DNA of 64,000 nt from Psychrobacter sp. APC 3426 (lineage in GTDB: Bacteria > Pseudomonadota > Gammaproteobacteria > Pseudomonadales > Moraxellaceae), in assembly GCF_030408035.1 (NCBI RefSeq), contig NZ_JASDCF010000007.1, positions 1 through 64,000 on the forward strand, written 5' to 3'. Made by a program: the position numbers and the translations under genes. The notes under the pieces are model-generated. The model saw only the letters and a list, made by a program, of their open reading frames with translations. It searched no databases and was not told the origin of the DNA. Shown piece after piece: positions 8,700-17,800 of the stretch (position 1 is its first letter; each line of letters opens with the position of its first letter).

Positions 8700-8741
8700 A
8701 ACAATGGTATCTATAATTTGACATAACGATGGTACGGTATA
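8692..8741. repeat. 25-bp tandem duplication spanning the hemW start codon
   Basis: The 18-base core TTTGACATAACRATGGTA occurs at 8692 and at 8717 (R = A then G), giving two 25-base units. Read on the minus strand, each unit supplies a GTTATGTCAAAT start region. The upstream ATG (8724) opens a 15-codon reading frame that ends at 8677, inside the beginning of hemW. Confidence 0.8.
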
Positions 8742-8958
8742 AGAAAATACGCACAACAGGATACGTATAAGAAGCCATAAAAACCACTAGCTGCTGTAAT
8801 TGGCAGAAAGTAGCGCTAGGATAACGGCTAGATACCATAAAGAAAAGCACAGTGTTGATAAAATCATCAATGATGACCATTTACAAAAACGGATGTTGAA
8901 GTAAATGGCTTACGGAAAAAACACTATAATGCTATCAATTATGATTCTATGAAAATCC

Positions 8959-8990
8959 ACCCTATAAAACACCCTATAAAACACCCTAAA
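8959..8990 (+). repeat. 12-bp tandem repeat upstream of the EVE gene
   Basis: ACCCTATAAAAC is repeated twice exactly (8959-8982) and followed by a partial third copy, ACCCTAAA. The rest of the 8700-9070 gap shows only AT-rich sequence with no recognisable gene. Confidence 0.75.
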
Positions 8991-9070
8991 TAATCCTCTT
9001 AAGACCCTGTTCAGAAAAATTTGAATATTGATTGATAGCAAACCCTCAATTATAACAAAAGGATAACGCC

Positions 9071-9550
9071 ATGGCTTATTGGCTTATGAAGTCTAACCCT
9101 GCCTATTTTGGTATCGATGATTTAAAACGCCTAGGCACTGACAGTTGGGATGGGGTGCGCAATTATAGAGCGCGTAACTTTATGCGCGATGATATGAAGG
9201 TCGGTGACAAGGTATTCTTTTACCACTCTAGTGCCAAACCATCCGGTGTGGCCGGTATCATGACAGTACACAAGGCTGGCTACCCTGACCCCAGTCAGTT
9301 CCATCCCGAACATCGGCATTATGATCCTATTGCCACTGAGGAGGAGCCACGCTGGTATATGGTAGACGTTGCCTTTGATCAAGCATTTACTGATGTACTG
9401 CCCCTATCAGAGCTCAAGTATTTACCGCCATTGGAGGACTCACTATTACTCCGAAAAGGCTGTCAGCAACTGACGGTTATCCCTCTAGAGCCCAAACACT
9501 GGCAAGCCATTATGAATCTGGCTGAGACACTTACTTTATTGCCAGATTGA
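9071..9550 (+). CDS. EVE domain-containing protein
   Basis: This 159-residue protein consists almost wholly of an EVE domain, a PUA-like fold that in related proteins binds modified bases in DNA or RNA. The signature is clear: YWLMKSNPAYFGIDDL at the N terminus, then WDGVRNYRARNFMRDDM and VGDKVFFYHSSAKPSG. The length is typical for bacterial stand-alone EVE proteins. The molecular substrate is not known. The start at 9071 follows AAAGGA about seven bases upstream. It is monocistronic here, with no restriction or methylase gene nearby, so a housekeeping role in RNA metabolism is more likely than a defence role; this last point is inference. Confidence 0.9.
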   Translation: MAYWLMKSNPAYFGIDDLKRLGTDSWDGVRNYRARNFMRDDMKVGDKVFFYHSSAKPSGVAGIMTVHKAGYPDPSQFHPEHRHYDPIATEEEPRWYMVDVAFDQAFTDVLPLSELKYLPPLEDSLLLRKGCQQLTVIPLEPKHWQAIMNLAETLTLLPD

Positions 9551-9671
9551 AAATACCCTTTATACGTAACGATTGAGTAAGAATTTTTATGTCATCAATG
9601 AACACTTATTCCTGCGGTATCGATAGAAAGTTTGCTATATTTACGGACAGTAACGAATTTATTTGTACTTA

Positions 9672-9690
9672 AGACAATTTGAAATTGTCT
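9672..9690. promoter_or_regulatory. Perfect palindrome upstream of lipoprotein gene
   Basis: AGACAATTT-G-AAATTGTCT is a nine-base perfect inverted repeat with a one-base centre, 37 bases before the ATG at 9727. The shape suits a dimeric regulator operator. A sequence sharing GAAATTGTCT occurs at 57656. No T-run follows, so it is not a typical terminator. Confidence 0.45.
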
Positions 9691-9726
9691 GTGTAACTGC
9701 CAACCATACATCATCAGGACGCACTC

Positions 9727-10767
9727 ATGAGCGCACCAAAGCTATTATTATCTGTATTAACCGTCAGCATATTCAGTCTAACTCTCAGTGCCTGCGGCAG
9801 TGATGGAGATAAAGTTAAAGAGGAATATGACCGTGTAGAAGATCAGGTAAAAGACGAATATGATCGTGTGGAAGACAAGGTCAAAGAAAAGTACAAAGAA
9901 GTAGAGGACAAACTGAGCGATGATGAAAAGAGCATGGCTGAGATTTTAGAGTCAGTATTTTTGCCAGAAGAGTCGCTTGATAACTTCTTAGACAAGCTAA
10001 CACCAGAAGGTGGTCGCGGCGGCTTATATGTCGGACACTTCGTTGAAATTGATGACGGTGATAACAATGATATCGATATCGGCGCTGTCTATTTTGACAT
10101 CAGTAAGGATGGTGCTGGCAGTGTCGATGGCAGCTTTAGTTATCAGCAACAAGCCTGCCAAGAAAACAATATTTTAGGCATCAATTCAGCGATTAAAGTA
10201 GACAACTATATCGCGGGCAAAGTAACAGGTAGTCTTGATACGCTAGAGTTTTTGGATATTAAGTATGTCAATGATTTGGGCATAGAGACGCCAAACTTAT
10301 TGACCACTTTTGCAGGGAGCTTTGAGGAAAAAGAAGCTGGCACACCATGGAAAGGTAGCTTTGAGTATCAGGATGGCCTCGGCGGTAAACAACTAACCAG
10401 TAGCGAAAAAAACTGCAATGTTACTTATACCATCAGTGATCGCTCTAACTTTAAGACCTATCCACTAGATTACAGCCTTGGAAAAATGAATCTAGATGCC
10501 AGCGGAAACGGTAATCAGAAAATTGTTACTTGGCAGAACCCTATCAACACAAGACACGTATTGGTCAGCCAAATTGATGTTAATAAAGCAGAAGCTGGGG
10601 CGAACGGCTATGTGCAAAACCTAGTATTGAGCAACCTTGAGACACAGTTCACGCCTATTATTCCAAACACTTCAACCAATTATGCAATCGTAGTACAAGC
10701 ATTCGATGCCAATAATACGTTGATTGGCTACCAAGCACTGGTACAGGATTTACCTGAATCTTTATAG
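9727..10767 (+). CDS. Lipoprotein with 11-residue helical repeats, unknown function
   Basis: I do not recognise this 346-residue protein. It has a signal peptide with lipobox LSAC and the lipid-bearing Cys at residue 23, so it should be membrane-anchored. Right after the anchor are three and a bit 11-residue repeats (DKVKEEYDRVE type, residues 28-64), encoded by a 33-bp tandem DNA repeat. They are highly charged and fit a right-handed coiled-coil or stalk. The remainder (about 95-346) is acidic and beta-rich, contains a VGHFVEIDDGDNNDIDIG stretch, and includes cysteines near residues 139 and 229. It is probably a surface or periplasmic globular domain on a helical stalk. A terminator follows at 10936. 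Confidence 0.8.
   Translation: MSAPKLLLSVLTVSIFSLTLSACGSDGDKVKEEYDRVEDQVKDEYDRVEDKVKEKYKEVEDKLSDDEKSMAEILESVFLPEESLDNFLDKLTPEGGRGGLYVGHFVEIDDGDNNDIDIGAVYFDISKDGAGSVDGSFSYQQQACQENNILGINSAIKVDNYIAGKVTGSLDTLEFLDIKYVNDLGIETPNLLTTFAGSFEEKEAGTPWKGSFEYQDGLGGKQLTSSEKNCNVTYTISDRSNFKTYPLDYSLGKMNLDASGNGNQKIVTWQNPINTRHVLVSQIDVNKAEAGANGYVQNLVLSNLETQFTPIIPNTSTNYAIVVQAFDANNTLIGYQALVQDLPESL
9808..9918 (+). repeat. 33-bp tandem repeat inside the lipoprotein gene
   Basis: Three units of 33 bases (9808-9840, 9841-9873, 9874-9906) plus a partial fourth encode the repeating pattern D-K/Q-V-K-x-E/K-Y-x-x-V-E. Units one and two are closest to each other, pointing to recent duplication. Confidence 0.85.
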
Positions 10768-10935
10768 CTATATAAAAATATGATTACTGAAATAGCTGTA
10801 TTAGTATATTGGTCATGTATAAAGAATGCACAAAGGCTAAGTACGACTGTTAAATCAGGGATTATTTTTAGTGATATAAGGCTGTTAAAGCGTTGACATC
10901 CTAGTGTCGCTTGTTTACCATCTTATTTATTTATG

Positions 10936-10976
10936 ACCTGTCAATTCATCTCTTGGATTGACGGGTTATTTTTATT
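10936..10976 (+). terminator. Terminator downstream of the lipoprotein gene
   Basis: The stem is ACCTGTCAAT (10936-10945) with ATTGACGGGT (10957-10966), including one G-T pair, followed by TATTTTTATTTT. It lies about 170 bases after the stop, so the transcript has a long 3' tail. Confidence 0.75.
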
Positions 10977-11068
10977 TTGGTGTCTGCAATTTTATTTTCA
11001 TACTCTGTCTATATGGGCTTGCTCATAATATTTATCGGAGTATTATCATCGGCATCATTCCTATCTTG

Positions 11069-11171
11069 TACCATTTCCAAAAAGCATAAACAGCAGTGAC
11101 ACACTTGCTTGGCCTACCAACGTAAGACGAACCATTTTTTATTGCTACTTACGTTTTTGGAAATGCTATTA
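11069..11171 (+). repeat. MITE-like dispersed repeat, copy 1
   Basis: This is a ~103-bp segment with imperfect terminal inverted repeats: TACCATTTCCAAAAA at the left, TTTTTGGAAATGCTATTA at the right. Its reverse complement resembles the segment at 61651-61760, sharing both ends and a central ACTTGCTnnGCCTAC block. It has no coding capacity. It fills much of the 446-bp gap between the lipoprotein and the MATE gene and ends about 43 bases before the latter's start. Confidence 0.65.
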
Positions 11172-11213
11172 CTGTCTCGCTATTGACTGGTTGATGACCA
11201 TATTTGCTCATCA

Positions 11214-12617
11214 ATGATAACTACCGTCAAGAATAACAAGTTGCTCATTATGGTTTTCCCATTATCTTTTAGAGATTTTAGAAGTTATAGCTTACGCTTA
11301 GCCGTGCTAGCACTGCCTATTTTGATTACTCAGTTTTGTCAGGCTGCACTTGGTGTGGTAGATGCCATCATGGCAGGTCAGGTCTCCGCGCTTGATTTGG
11401 CGGCAGTGGCCGTCGGCTCTGGTATTTGGCTCCCACTATTTTTATTAGCCACTGGTATCTTAATCGCCACTACTCCTCTCATTGGCGAGGCCATCGGCCA
11501 AAACAAACACAGTCAGGTCCCTCATATCACGCAGCAGTCGCTCTGGACTGCAGGCGTCATTGGTATTCTAGGGTTTATTATTGTCAACCTGGCGCCTAAT
11601 GTTCTTGGGGTCATGGGCGTGCCAGAGAATATCCAGCCGATAGCAACGCAGTATCTACATGGTGTCTCGTTTGGTTTCCCGGCGCTGGCAGTCTATGCCG
11701 TACTACGCAGCTATTGCGAAGCACTTGGTCGACCTGAACCTGTAACGATTATTAGTATTATTGGTTTGCTCGCCGATATACCGCTGAACTATATCTTTAT
11801 TCATGGATTGTTTGGCATGCCTGAGATGGGCGGCGCAGGCTGCGGCGTGGCCACTGCCTTGGTATTATGGATAAACGTATTATTGCTTGCCACTTATACC
11901 AGTTTTACTAAACGTCGGCAGTTTGCCAGTACACGCTTTTTTTATGGTTTTGCCAGTCCCAATCGCGCACAAATAAAAAAACTGCTGAAACTTGGCATAC
12001 CAATTGGTGTCTCTATCTTTTTTGAAGCCAGCTTGTTTAGCTTAGGTGCGCTCGTCATCAGTCCGCTAGGTGAGCTGGCAACCGCATCGCATCAAGTCGC
12101 ACTAGCAGTGACCTCACAGCTATTTATGATACCTATATCGGTCGCTATGGCACTGACCATCATGATATCCAATCGGTTTGGTGAAAAAAACCTCATGGCG
12201 CTACGTCAAGTGCAAGCCACTGGACTGATTTGGACAGTCATGATTGCGCTGACTTGTATGCTTGGCATCTGGCTATTTAGACCACAACTGGCAGCCGCAT
12301 TTACGGACAACCCAGCTGTCATCGCCCAGTCTATGCACTTATTAATCTTCGCACTTGGTTATCAGTTGTTTGATGGCTGGCAGGTCAACGTTGCGGGGAT
12401 ATTACGTGGTATGCAAGATACGACTGTACCGATGTGGGTGACGCTATTTTGTTATTGGTTAGTGGCATTACCACTGGGTATTTACTTGGTACGTTTTACC
12501 GATGTTGGTGCGCAAGGATTTTGGATGGCGCTTATCACAGGCTTATTTTTGTCCTCCATCTTATTGACTCTACGTCTACGCTATCAGCAAAAACGCCTGA
12601 CTGAGATGTGGGGCTAA
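11214..12617 (+). CDS. MATE family multidrug efflux transporter (NorM-like)
   Basis: This is a 467-residue inner-membrane protein with about twelve hydrophobic segments, the usual MATE length. Typical family features are the N-terminal LALPILITQFCQAALGVVD and GVVDAIMAGQVSALDLAAVA regions, SYCEALGRPEPV after the sixth segment, and VAGILRGMQDTTVPMW in the second half. These sit close to NorM, which expels cationic drugs using a Na+ or H+ gradient; the actual substrates are unknown. The start is uncertain: ATG 11214 is used, but Met at 11250 (MVFPLSF) is equally plausible and neither has a good ribosome site. Confidence 0.9.
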   Translation: MITTVKNNKLLIMVFPLSFRDFRSYSLRLAVLALPILITQFCQAALGVVDAIMAGQVSALDLAAVAVGSGIWLPLFLLATGILIATTPLIGEAIGQNKHSQVPHITQQSLWTAGVIGILGFIIVNLAPNVLGVMGVPENIQPIATQYLHGVSFGFPALAVYAVLRSYCEALGRPEPVTIISIIGLLADIPLNYIFIHGLFGMPEMGGAGCGVATALVLWINVLLLATYTSFTKRRQFASTRFFYGFASPNRAQIKKLLKLGIPIGVSIFFEASLFSLGALVISPLGELATASHQVALAVTSQLFMIPISVAMALTIMISNRFGEKNLMALRQVQATGLIWTVMIALTCMLGIWLFRPQLAAAFTDNPAVIAQSMHLLIFALGYQLFDGWQVNVAGILRGMQDTTVPMWVTLFCYWLVALPLGIYLVRFTDVGAQGFWMALITGLFLSSILLTLRLRYQQKRLTEMWG

Positions 12618-12901
12618 GTTTATTTAATAGCTATTTACCCAATCGTCGTTTTTAATAGTAAGGCACCCTTGGATATCAAAGTATCTGGTAACCATTACTG
12701 GCGCTACTTAGTCACATAGACTATGATAAATAATGAAGAATTCTTACTAAAAAGCCAGCTTACGTCAAAATATGTAAAAATTCTCAGTTAACAACTGTAC
12801 ATCGATTGCTCATTGCCTTGAATCTAGGTATCATTAGCAACTAATCAGACAATATTTAGTTACACTATTTCTCGAATTTAGTACAAGGCAAGATAAAAAT
12901 T

Positions 12902-13330
12902 ATGGATATTGAAAAAATACGCACCCTAATCGCCCTCATGGAAGAAAGTGAACTGGTTAATTTAGAAATCAGCTCAGACGATGAGCATATTAGTTTAACT
13001 CGTCACTATGATACTCCTGCACCGACGATGATGGCCGCCCCTACTGCTGGTGCCGCCCCTATCGCTGCTGACGCAAAGCCAGCGGTAAAGGCTGGTAGCG
13101 TTGAGACATCACCGATGGTTGGTGTTTTCTATTCAGCGCCTAGTCCTAATGACCCACCATTTGTAAAGGTTGGACAAAAAGTACAAGCTGGTGACACGCT
13201 TGGTATTATTGAAGCCATGAAAATCATGAATCCTCTTGAAGCGACTCAAAGTGGTGTTGTGGACGAAATCTTGGTAGACAACTCTGAAGTTGTGCAGTTT
13301 GGTCAACCTGTCATACGCTATAAAGCGTAA
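12902..13330 (+). CDS. accB: Acetyl-CoA carboxylase biotin carboxyl carrier protein
   Basis: AccB carries the biotin arm that moves a carboxyl group from AccC to the AccAD carboxyltransferase in the first committed step of fatty-acid synthesis. The 142-residue protein has an N-terminal helical part, an Ala/Pro-rich linker (about 39-68), and a C-terminal biotinyl domain. The domain holds the canonical EAMKIMN motif; the biotin-bearing lysine is Lys107. The linker is short relative to E. coli AccB (156 residues). A 284-base gap upstream should hold the promoter of the accBC operon. accC follows 127 bases downstream. Confidence 0.97.
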   Translation: MDIEKIRTLIALMEESELVNLEISSDDEHISLTRHYDTPAPTMMAAPTAGAAPIAADAKPAVKAGSVETSPMVGVFYSAPSPNDPPFVKVGQKVQAGDTLGIIEAMKIMNPLEATQSGVVDEILVDNSEVVQFGQPVIRYKA

Positions 13331-13457
13331 CGATATTTGCCACACTTACTTCATGATGACTGTCTCTGGATACCAATGGCATCTATAAGCTTAATAATAA
13401 TATGACGCTACATTTTGAGACATCATCACTGACTGTTGCTTCGACAAGGATGACCCC

Positions 13458-14819
13458 ATGATAAAAAAACTGCTCATTGCCAATAGAGGTGAAATCGCGC
13501 TACGTATCGTACGAGCTTGTAAGGCATTAGGTATCGAAACTGTCGGTGTCTACTCCACTGCTGATGCCAACTTGATGCACCTGCGCTTCGTTGACGAAGC
13601 CATCTGTATCGGCAAGCCCAATGCCAACCAAAGCTATCTAGACATCAACACTATTTTGACAGCGGCTGAAATCACTGGTGCAGACGCCATTCATCCTGGT
13701 TATGGTTTTTTGGCTGAAAATGCTGAGTTCGCTGAGCGTATCGAAGAAGCGGGTCTCACCTTCGTAGGCCCTAATGCTGACCATATCCGGCTGATGGGCA
13801 ATAAAGTCTCTGCTATCAATGCCATGAAAAAAGCTGGTGTCCCTACTGTACCGGGCTCTGTGGGCGCTGTGACATTACACAATGCTGAAGAGCAAGCACG
13901 CAATATCGGTTTCCCACTGCTGATTAAAGCGGCCTCTGGTGGCGGTGGTCGTGGTATGCGTGTGGTTGAGCGCTTTGAGGAAATTATCGGTCAAGTGCAA
14001 GCGGCAAAGCAAGAAGCTGAGCTGTGGTTTGGTGATGACACGGTCTATATGGAGCGTTACCTACAAAACCCACGCCACGTAGAGATACAGGTGCTAGGCG
14101 ATGGTAATGGCAATGCCATTCATTTATATGATAGAGATTGCTCATTGCAGCGCCGCCATCAAAAAGTGTTAGAAGAAGCCCCTGCTCCTGATATTCCTGA
14201 CGATGTCCGTCAACCTATATTAGATGCCTGTGTCAAAGCCTGTGAGCTGGTTAAGTACCGCGGTGCAGGTACTTTTGAGTTTTTATTTGAAAACAATGAA
14301 TACTTTTTTATTGAAATGAATACTCGTGTGCAAGTTGAGCACACCATTACTGAAATGATTACGGGTATTGATGTGGTGGTTGAACAGCTCAAAATTGCTG
14401 CTGGTTATGGTCTGTCTTATCGTCAGAGCGAAATTGAAATCCAAGGTCATGCGATTGAATGTCGTATCAATGCCGAAGATCCCGTCACGTTTATGCCATC
14501 ACCTGGTACTGTCACTCAGTTCTACTCACCTAGTGGGGCTGGTGTTCGCTTTGACTCACATTTATATCCAGGTTACGAGATTCCCAGTTATTATGACTCG
14601 CTCATCGGCAAGCTTATCTGTCATGGGCAGACTCGCCAGCAAGCAATATCTAAAACACTGCACGCGTTGGATGAACTAGTGATTGAAGGGATTAAGACCA
14701 ATATACCGATGCATCGTGATGTCATTTTATCTGATGACAAATTCGTTCATGAAGCACAAAACATTCATTATCTTGAACGAGAGCTGTTAATCAACGATAA
14801 GGTGAAAGAGTCCTCTTAA
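13458..14819 (+). CDS. accC: Acetyl-CoA carboxylase biotin carboxylase subunit
   Basis: AccC uses ATP and bicarbonate to carboxylate the biotin of AccB. The 453-residue protein is the standard length for the subunit. Landmarks are [20 protein letters not shown] at the start, the ATP-grasp glycine loop [13 protein letters not shown] (about residues 160-172), and [18 protein letters not shown] near residues 290-307, which holds metal- and biotin-site residues. It forms the accBC operon with the preceding gene and ends at a strong terminator about 60 bases on. Confidence 0.97.
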   Translation: MIKKLLIANRGEIALRIVRACKALGIETVGVYSTADANLMHLRFVDEAICIGKPNANQSYLDINTILTAAEITGADAIHPGYGFLAENAEFAERIEEAGLTFVGPNADHIRLMGNKVSAINAMKKAGVPTVPGSVGAVTLHNAEEQARNIGFPLLIKAASGGGGRGMRVVERFEEIIGQVQAAKQEAELWFGDDTVYMERYLQNPRHVEIQVLGDGNGNAIHLYDRDCSLQRRHQKVLEEAPAPDIPDDVRQPILDACVKACELVKYRGAGTFEFLFENNEYFFIEMNTRVQVEHTITEMITGIDVVVEQLKIAAGYGLSYRQSEIEIQGHAIECRINAEDPVTFMPSPGTVTQFYSPSGAGVRFDSHLYPGYEIPSYYDSLIGKLICHGQTRQQAISKTLHALDELVIEGIKTNIPMHRDVILSDDKFVHEAQNIHYLERELLINDKVKESS

Positions 14820-14880
14820 ACTGAGCGACCCTTCTTATAAGCAGCTTTTAGCTACTCACACGAGAGCTTGTCTCTAATGA

Positions 14881-14910
14881 AAAAAAACCGCTATTTTAAT
14901 AGCGGTTTTT
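14881..14910 (+). terminator. Rho-independent terminator of accBC
   Basis: The stem CCGCTATT/AATAGCGG is extended by A-T pairs on both sides and followed by TTTTTT. The flanking A-run makes it usable from the opposite strand too, so it may also serve the leftward gene that ends at 14949. Confidence 0.9.
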
Positions 14911-14948
14911 TATTGAGCTGAATAAAGACAGCATACTCTAAAATACTG

Positions 14949-15569
14949 CTATGGCAGCACTCTATTAAAATTCATAAAGCATTCTTGACCATCAGGGTCA
15001 GCACACCATTGCATTTGATTGTCATCGTGGTATAAGAATGCAATTAACGCCTCATTGGTTTGGTCAACCTGATTACCAGAACAATCTACTTCATTATTAT
15101 CATAAACAGTCTTAATGGCGATAATCGGTAGCCCTTCTTCACGGTGAGTCACTAAGTAACGGCCGTAGGTCCATTCCTTACCACTGACTGCCCACATCTC
15201 ATTATCAGCGCCAAAGTTATATAATTCACGGCACTGATTAGCACTCGTTGCAGAGGTGATCAAATTCTTATTAGTGTTAGGCTGAATATTGAGTACACGC
15301 TCTTCACTTTGTGTCAGCACTCCACCATCTGAGCCTGCCATGACTTTTGGCTCATTGGTTTTGCTGTTCTGTGCACTCTTTAGTGCCGCTTGCCGAGCTT
15401 CTGCTTCCTTGGTCATGGTGATACTGCTGTCTAAATCTATCTCCCATTGTCCCGCGATAGCAGGACTGATATGGGTAGTAATGGTCGGTTTGATAACGAC
15501 CTCACCGTTTGCAGGCAATGAAGCCAGAATAGATGCCAATGTAAATGAAGCAAAGGATATAGGTTCCAT
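14949..15569 (-). CDS. Exported protein of unknown function
   Basis: I do not recognise this 206-residue protein. The chosen start (MEPISFASFTLASILASLPA) has AAGG six bases upstream and gives a short, weak signal-like hydrophobic stretch. Longer in-frame starts up to 15671 lack such a site. The middle is Lys/Asn/Thr-rich. The C-terminal half contains QCRELYNFGADNEMWAVSG and paired cysteines (in VDCSGNQ, MQWCADPDGQECF), suggesting a small disulfide-bonded periplasmic domain. It sits between the convergent accBC terminator and the leuA terminator as a single-gene unit. Confidence 0.65.
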   Translation of the reverse strand: MEPISFASFTLASILASLPANGEVVIKPTITTHISPAIAGQWEIDLDSSITMTKEAEARQAALKSAQNSKTNEPKVMAGSDGGVLTQSEERVLNIQPNTNKNLITSATSANQCRELYNFGADNEMWAVSGKEWTYGRYLVTHREEGLPIIAIKTVYDNNEVDCSGNQVDQTNEALIAFLYHDDNQMQWCADPDGQECFMNFNRVLP

Positions 15570-15700
15570 AATTAACCTTGTATTTATCGTTTTATAATAA
15601 TGCGTACCATGTACATTAGCGTAAGTCTTAGACACCAAAAACACAAGTAACATTATGCTATTAGTCGTCAAACTTTCGCCAACAATAGGTTAAATTAGAT

Positions 15701-15753
15701 AAAAAATAACGCCATAGCAGTGCTTGCTAGAGGCAAGGTGCTATGGCGTTATT
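15701..15753 (-). terminator. Rho-independent terminator of leuA
   Basis: On the minus strand, AATAACGCCATAGCA pairs perfectly with TGCTATGGCGTTATT around a 19-base loop and runs into TTTTTT (15701-15706). It starts about 53 bases past the leuA stop. Confidence 0.9.
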
Positions 15754-15806
15754 GAGATAATGAAAGCGCTTTAATCAGATTAAATTGAATAAATCACATT
15801 CAATGA

Positions 15807-17582
15807 TTAAGCAGCTGTGGTATTTAATGCCTGAGCAAAGGCTGATAACGCCCCTTTCAACATCGCCGATACCGTACTGCTACAGGTTCCGATGCCAGAA
15901 TATACTTCACCATCTACATTTAACTGAATATAGGCGGCAGCGTTAGCGTCAGTTTTATTATCACTGTTATTGTCATCATCGATACCATTACCACTGTTAT
16001 GCTGCGGATTGATGGCATGTTCAGCATAATTGATAACGTGTATTGACTTACCCGTATGCTGTGCAAGACCATCGATGAATGATGATAATGGGCCGTTACC
16101 AGTACCATCAATCGTGATAGTATCGCCATTCATCTGTACTTGACCATTGAAATAAACGTCACCACCTTTGTTATTAACACTATAGTCTAATAGCTCAAAA
16201 CTGCCCTGCTGCAGGTAGGTATCTTCAAAAGTTTGTAAGATTTCATCGTTCTGTAATTCGCGTGCAGCCGTTTCTGCTTGCTTTTGTACCACGCCACTAA
16301 AGTCAATTTGCATCCAACGTGGCAAGTTAAAGCCATAGTTACGCTGCAAGATATAAGCAACGCCGCCTTTACCAGACTGACTGTTGATACGCACCACATC
16401 TTGATAGCTACGACCAATGTGCGCCGGGTCAATCGGCAAGTAAGCCACATCCCAGATATTGTTGGTCTCATCTTGATGTTTTTCATTATAATCGAGAGAT
16501 TTTTTGATAGCGTCTTGATGCGAGCCACTAAAGGCGGTAAATACTAGCTCACCCACATACGGATGACGTGGATGCAATGGCAAGTTATTACACTCACTCA
16601 CCACTTGTACGATTTCGCTCATGTTACTAAAGTCTAGCTCAGGGTCAATGCCTTGACTAAACAAGTTCATCGCCATGACCATCACATCCATATTACCCGT
16701 ACGTTCACCGTTACCAAGTAAGGTACCTTCGATACGATCTGCACCAGCCAATACACCAAGCTCAGCAGCAGCAACAGCGCAGCCACGATCATTATGCGTA
16801 TGCAAACTAACGGTCACATGCTCACGCTGCGCAAGATGACGGCAGAAATATTCAACTTGATCGGCGAAGACGTTTGGCATAGAGGCTTCAACCGTCGCCG
16901 GTAAGTTCAAAATCACTGCTTGCCCATTTTGTGGTTGCCATACTTCACACACGGCATCACAAACTTCTACCGCATATTCGGTCTCCGTCTGGCTAAAGCT
17001 CTCAGGTGAATACTGGAACACCCATTCTGTCTCTGGGTACTTGGCCGCATACTCAACCAATAGGTTAGCACCAGCAATCGCAATCTCTTTAATCTCAGCT
17101 TTGTCTTTGCCATAAACCTTTTCACGTTGTACGCGACTGGTTGAGTTATACACATGGACGACCGCGCGCTTTGCACCTTTCAATGACTCAAAAGTACGGG
17201 CAATTAAATGCTCACGCGCTTGTACCAGTACCTGCAAAGTCACATCATCAGGCACATGATTTTCTTCGATAAGTTTACGAGCAAAGTCGAATTCAACCTG
17301 TGCGGCTGATGGAAAACCGATTTCAATCTCTTTAAAGCCAACCTCAACCAGGGTCTTAAAAAAACGCATTTTTTGTTCAATTGTCATCGGATCAATCAGC
17401 GCCTGATTACCATCACGCAGATCCACACTTGCCCAGATTGGTGCTTTCTCAATCGTTTTGCTTGGCCATGTACGATCTGGCAGCGACGGCGCAAATGCAA
17501 ATGGACGATACTTTTTATAATCAAAAGCGGCACTTTTCGGTGTGTTCTTTGCGGCTGCAGTGTGTGTGGTTTGGTCAGACAT
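15807..17582 (-). CDS. leuA: 2-isopropylmalate synthase
   Basis: LeuA condenses acetyl-CoA with 2-oxoisovalerate in the first leucine-specific step. The 591-residue protein has an N-terminal catalytic barrel with the metal-binding WASVDLRDGNQALIDPMT motif and HTHNDRGCAVAAAELGV followed by EGTLLGNGERTGNMDVM. The C-terminal regulatory domain binds leucine for feedback inhibition. The N-terminal RPFAFAPSLPDRTWPSK region is typical of the longer LeuA type found in actinobacteria and some proteobacteria. An Asn/Asp-rich insert (15939-16010) interrupts the regulatory domain. ATG 17582 is preceded by AAGG with a seven-base spacer. It is divergent from an Lrp-type regulator, a plausible but unproven controller. 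Confidence 0.95.
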   Translation of the reverse strand: MSDQTTHTAAAKNTPKSAAFDYKKYRPFAFAPSLPDRTWPSKTIEKAPIWASVDLRDGNQALIDPMTIEQKMRFFKTLVEVGFKEIEIGFPSAAQVEFDFARKLIEENHVPDDVTLQVLVQAREHLIARTFESLKGAKRAVVHVYNSTSRVQREKVYGKDKAEIKEIAIAGANLLVEYAAKYPETEWVFQYSPESFSQTETEYAVEVCDAVCEVWQPQNGQAVILNLPATVEASMPNVFADQVEYFCRHLAQREHVTVSLHTHNDRGCAVAAAELGVLAGADRIEGTLLGNGERTGNMDVMVMAMNLFSQGIDPELDFSNMSEIVQVVSECNNLPLHPRHPYVGELVFTAFSGSHQDAIKKSLDYNEKHQDETNNIWDVAYLPIDPAHIGRSYQDVVRINSQSGKGGVAYILQRNYGFNLPRWMQIDFSGVVQKQAETAARELQNDEILQTFEDTYLQQGSFELLDYSVNNKGGDVYFNGQVQMNGDTITIDGTGNGPLSSFIDGLAQHTGKSIHVINYAEHAINPQHNSGNGIDDDNNSDNKTDANAAAYIQLNVDGEVYSGIGTCSSTVSAMLKGALSAFAQALNTTAA

Positions 17583-17800
17583 AATCAATCCTTAGATGAT
17601 ATGGAGATTTATATTTGTAGCTGGATGGCCGGTGATTAGATCAGTGTTTATCATACGAGATAACCAAAGTTTATGCCATAATAATATCAAAGTTTGTGAA
17701 ACAGAAATCAGCTTTCTTTTACTTAATTTGACAGTATTTTGGTGAAAAAAACCACATTAATGACTATAATTAGATTAATTCACTCAAGAGAAAGAAATAG

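Noticed and set aside
9071-9550. EVE protein as part of an anti-phage system
   Set aside because: There is no restriction, methylase or nuclease gene nearby, and stand-alone EVE proteins are common housekeeping genes.
15289-15597. Long antisense frames overlapping leuA, accC, putA and other genes
   Set aside because: They lie inside well-supported genes, lack ribosome sites and resemble no protein family.
17728-17770. TTGACA and TATAAT upstream of the Lrp gene as one promoter
   Set aside because: They are separated by 31 bases, too far for a sigma-70 promoter.
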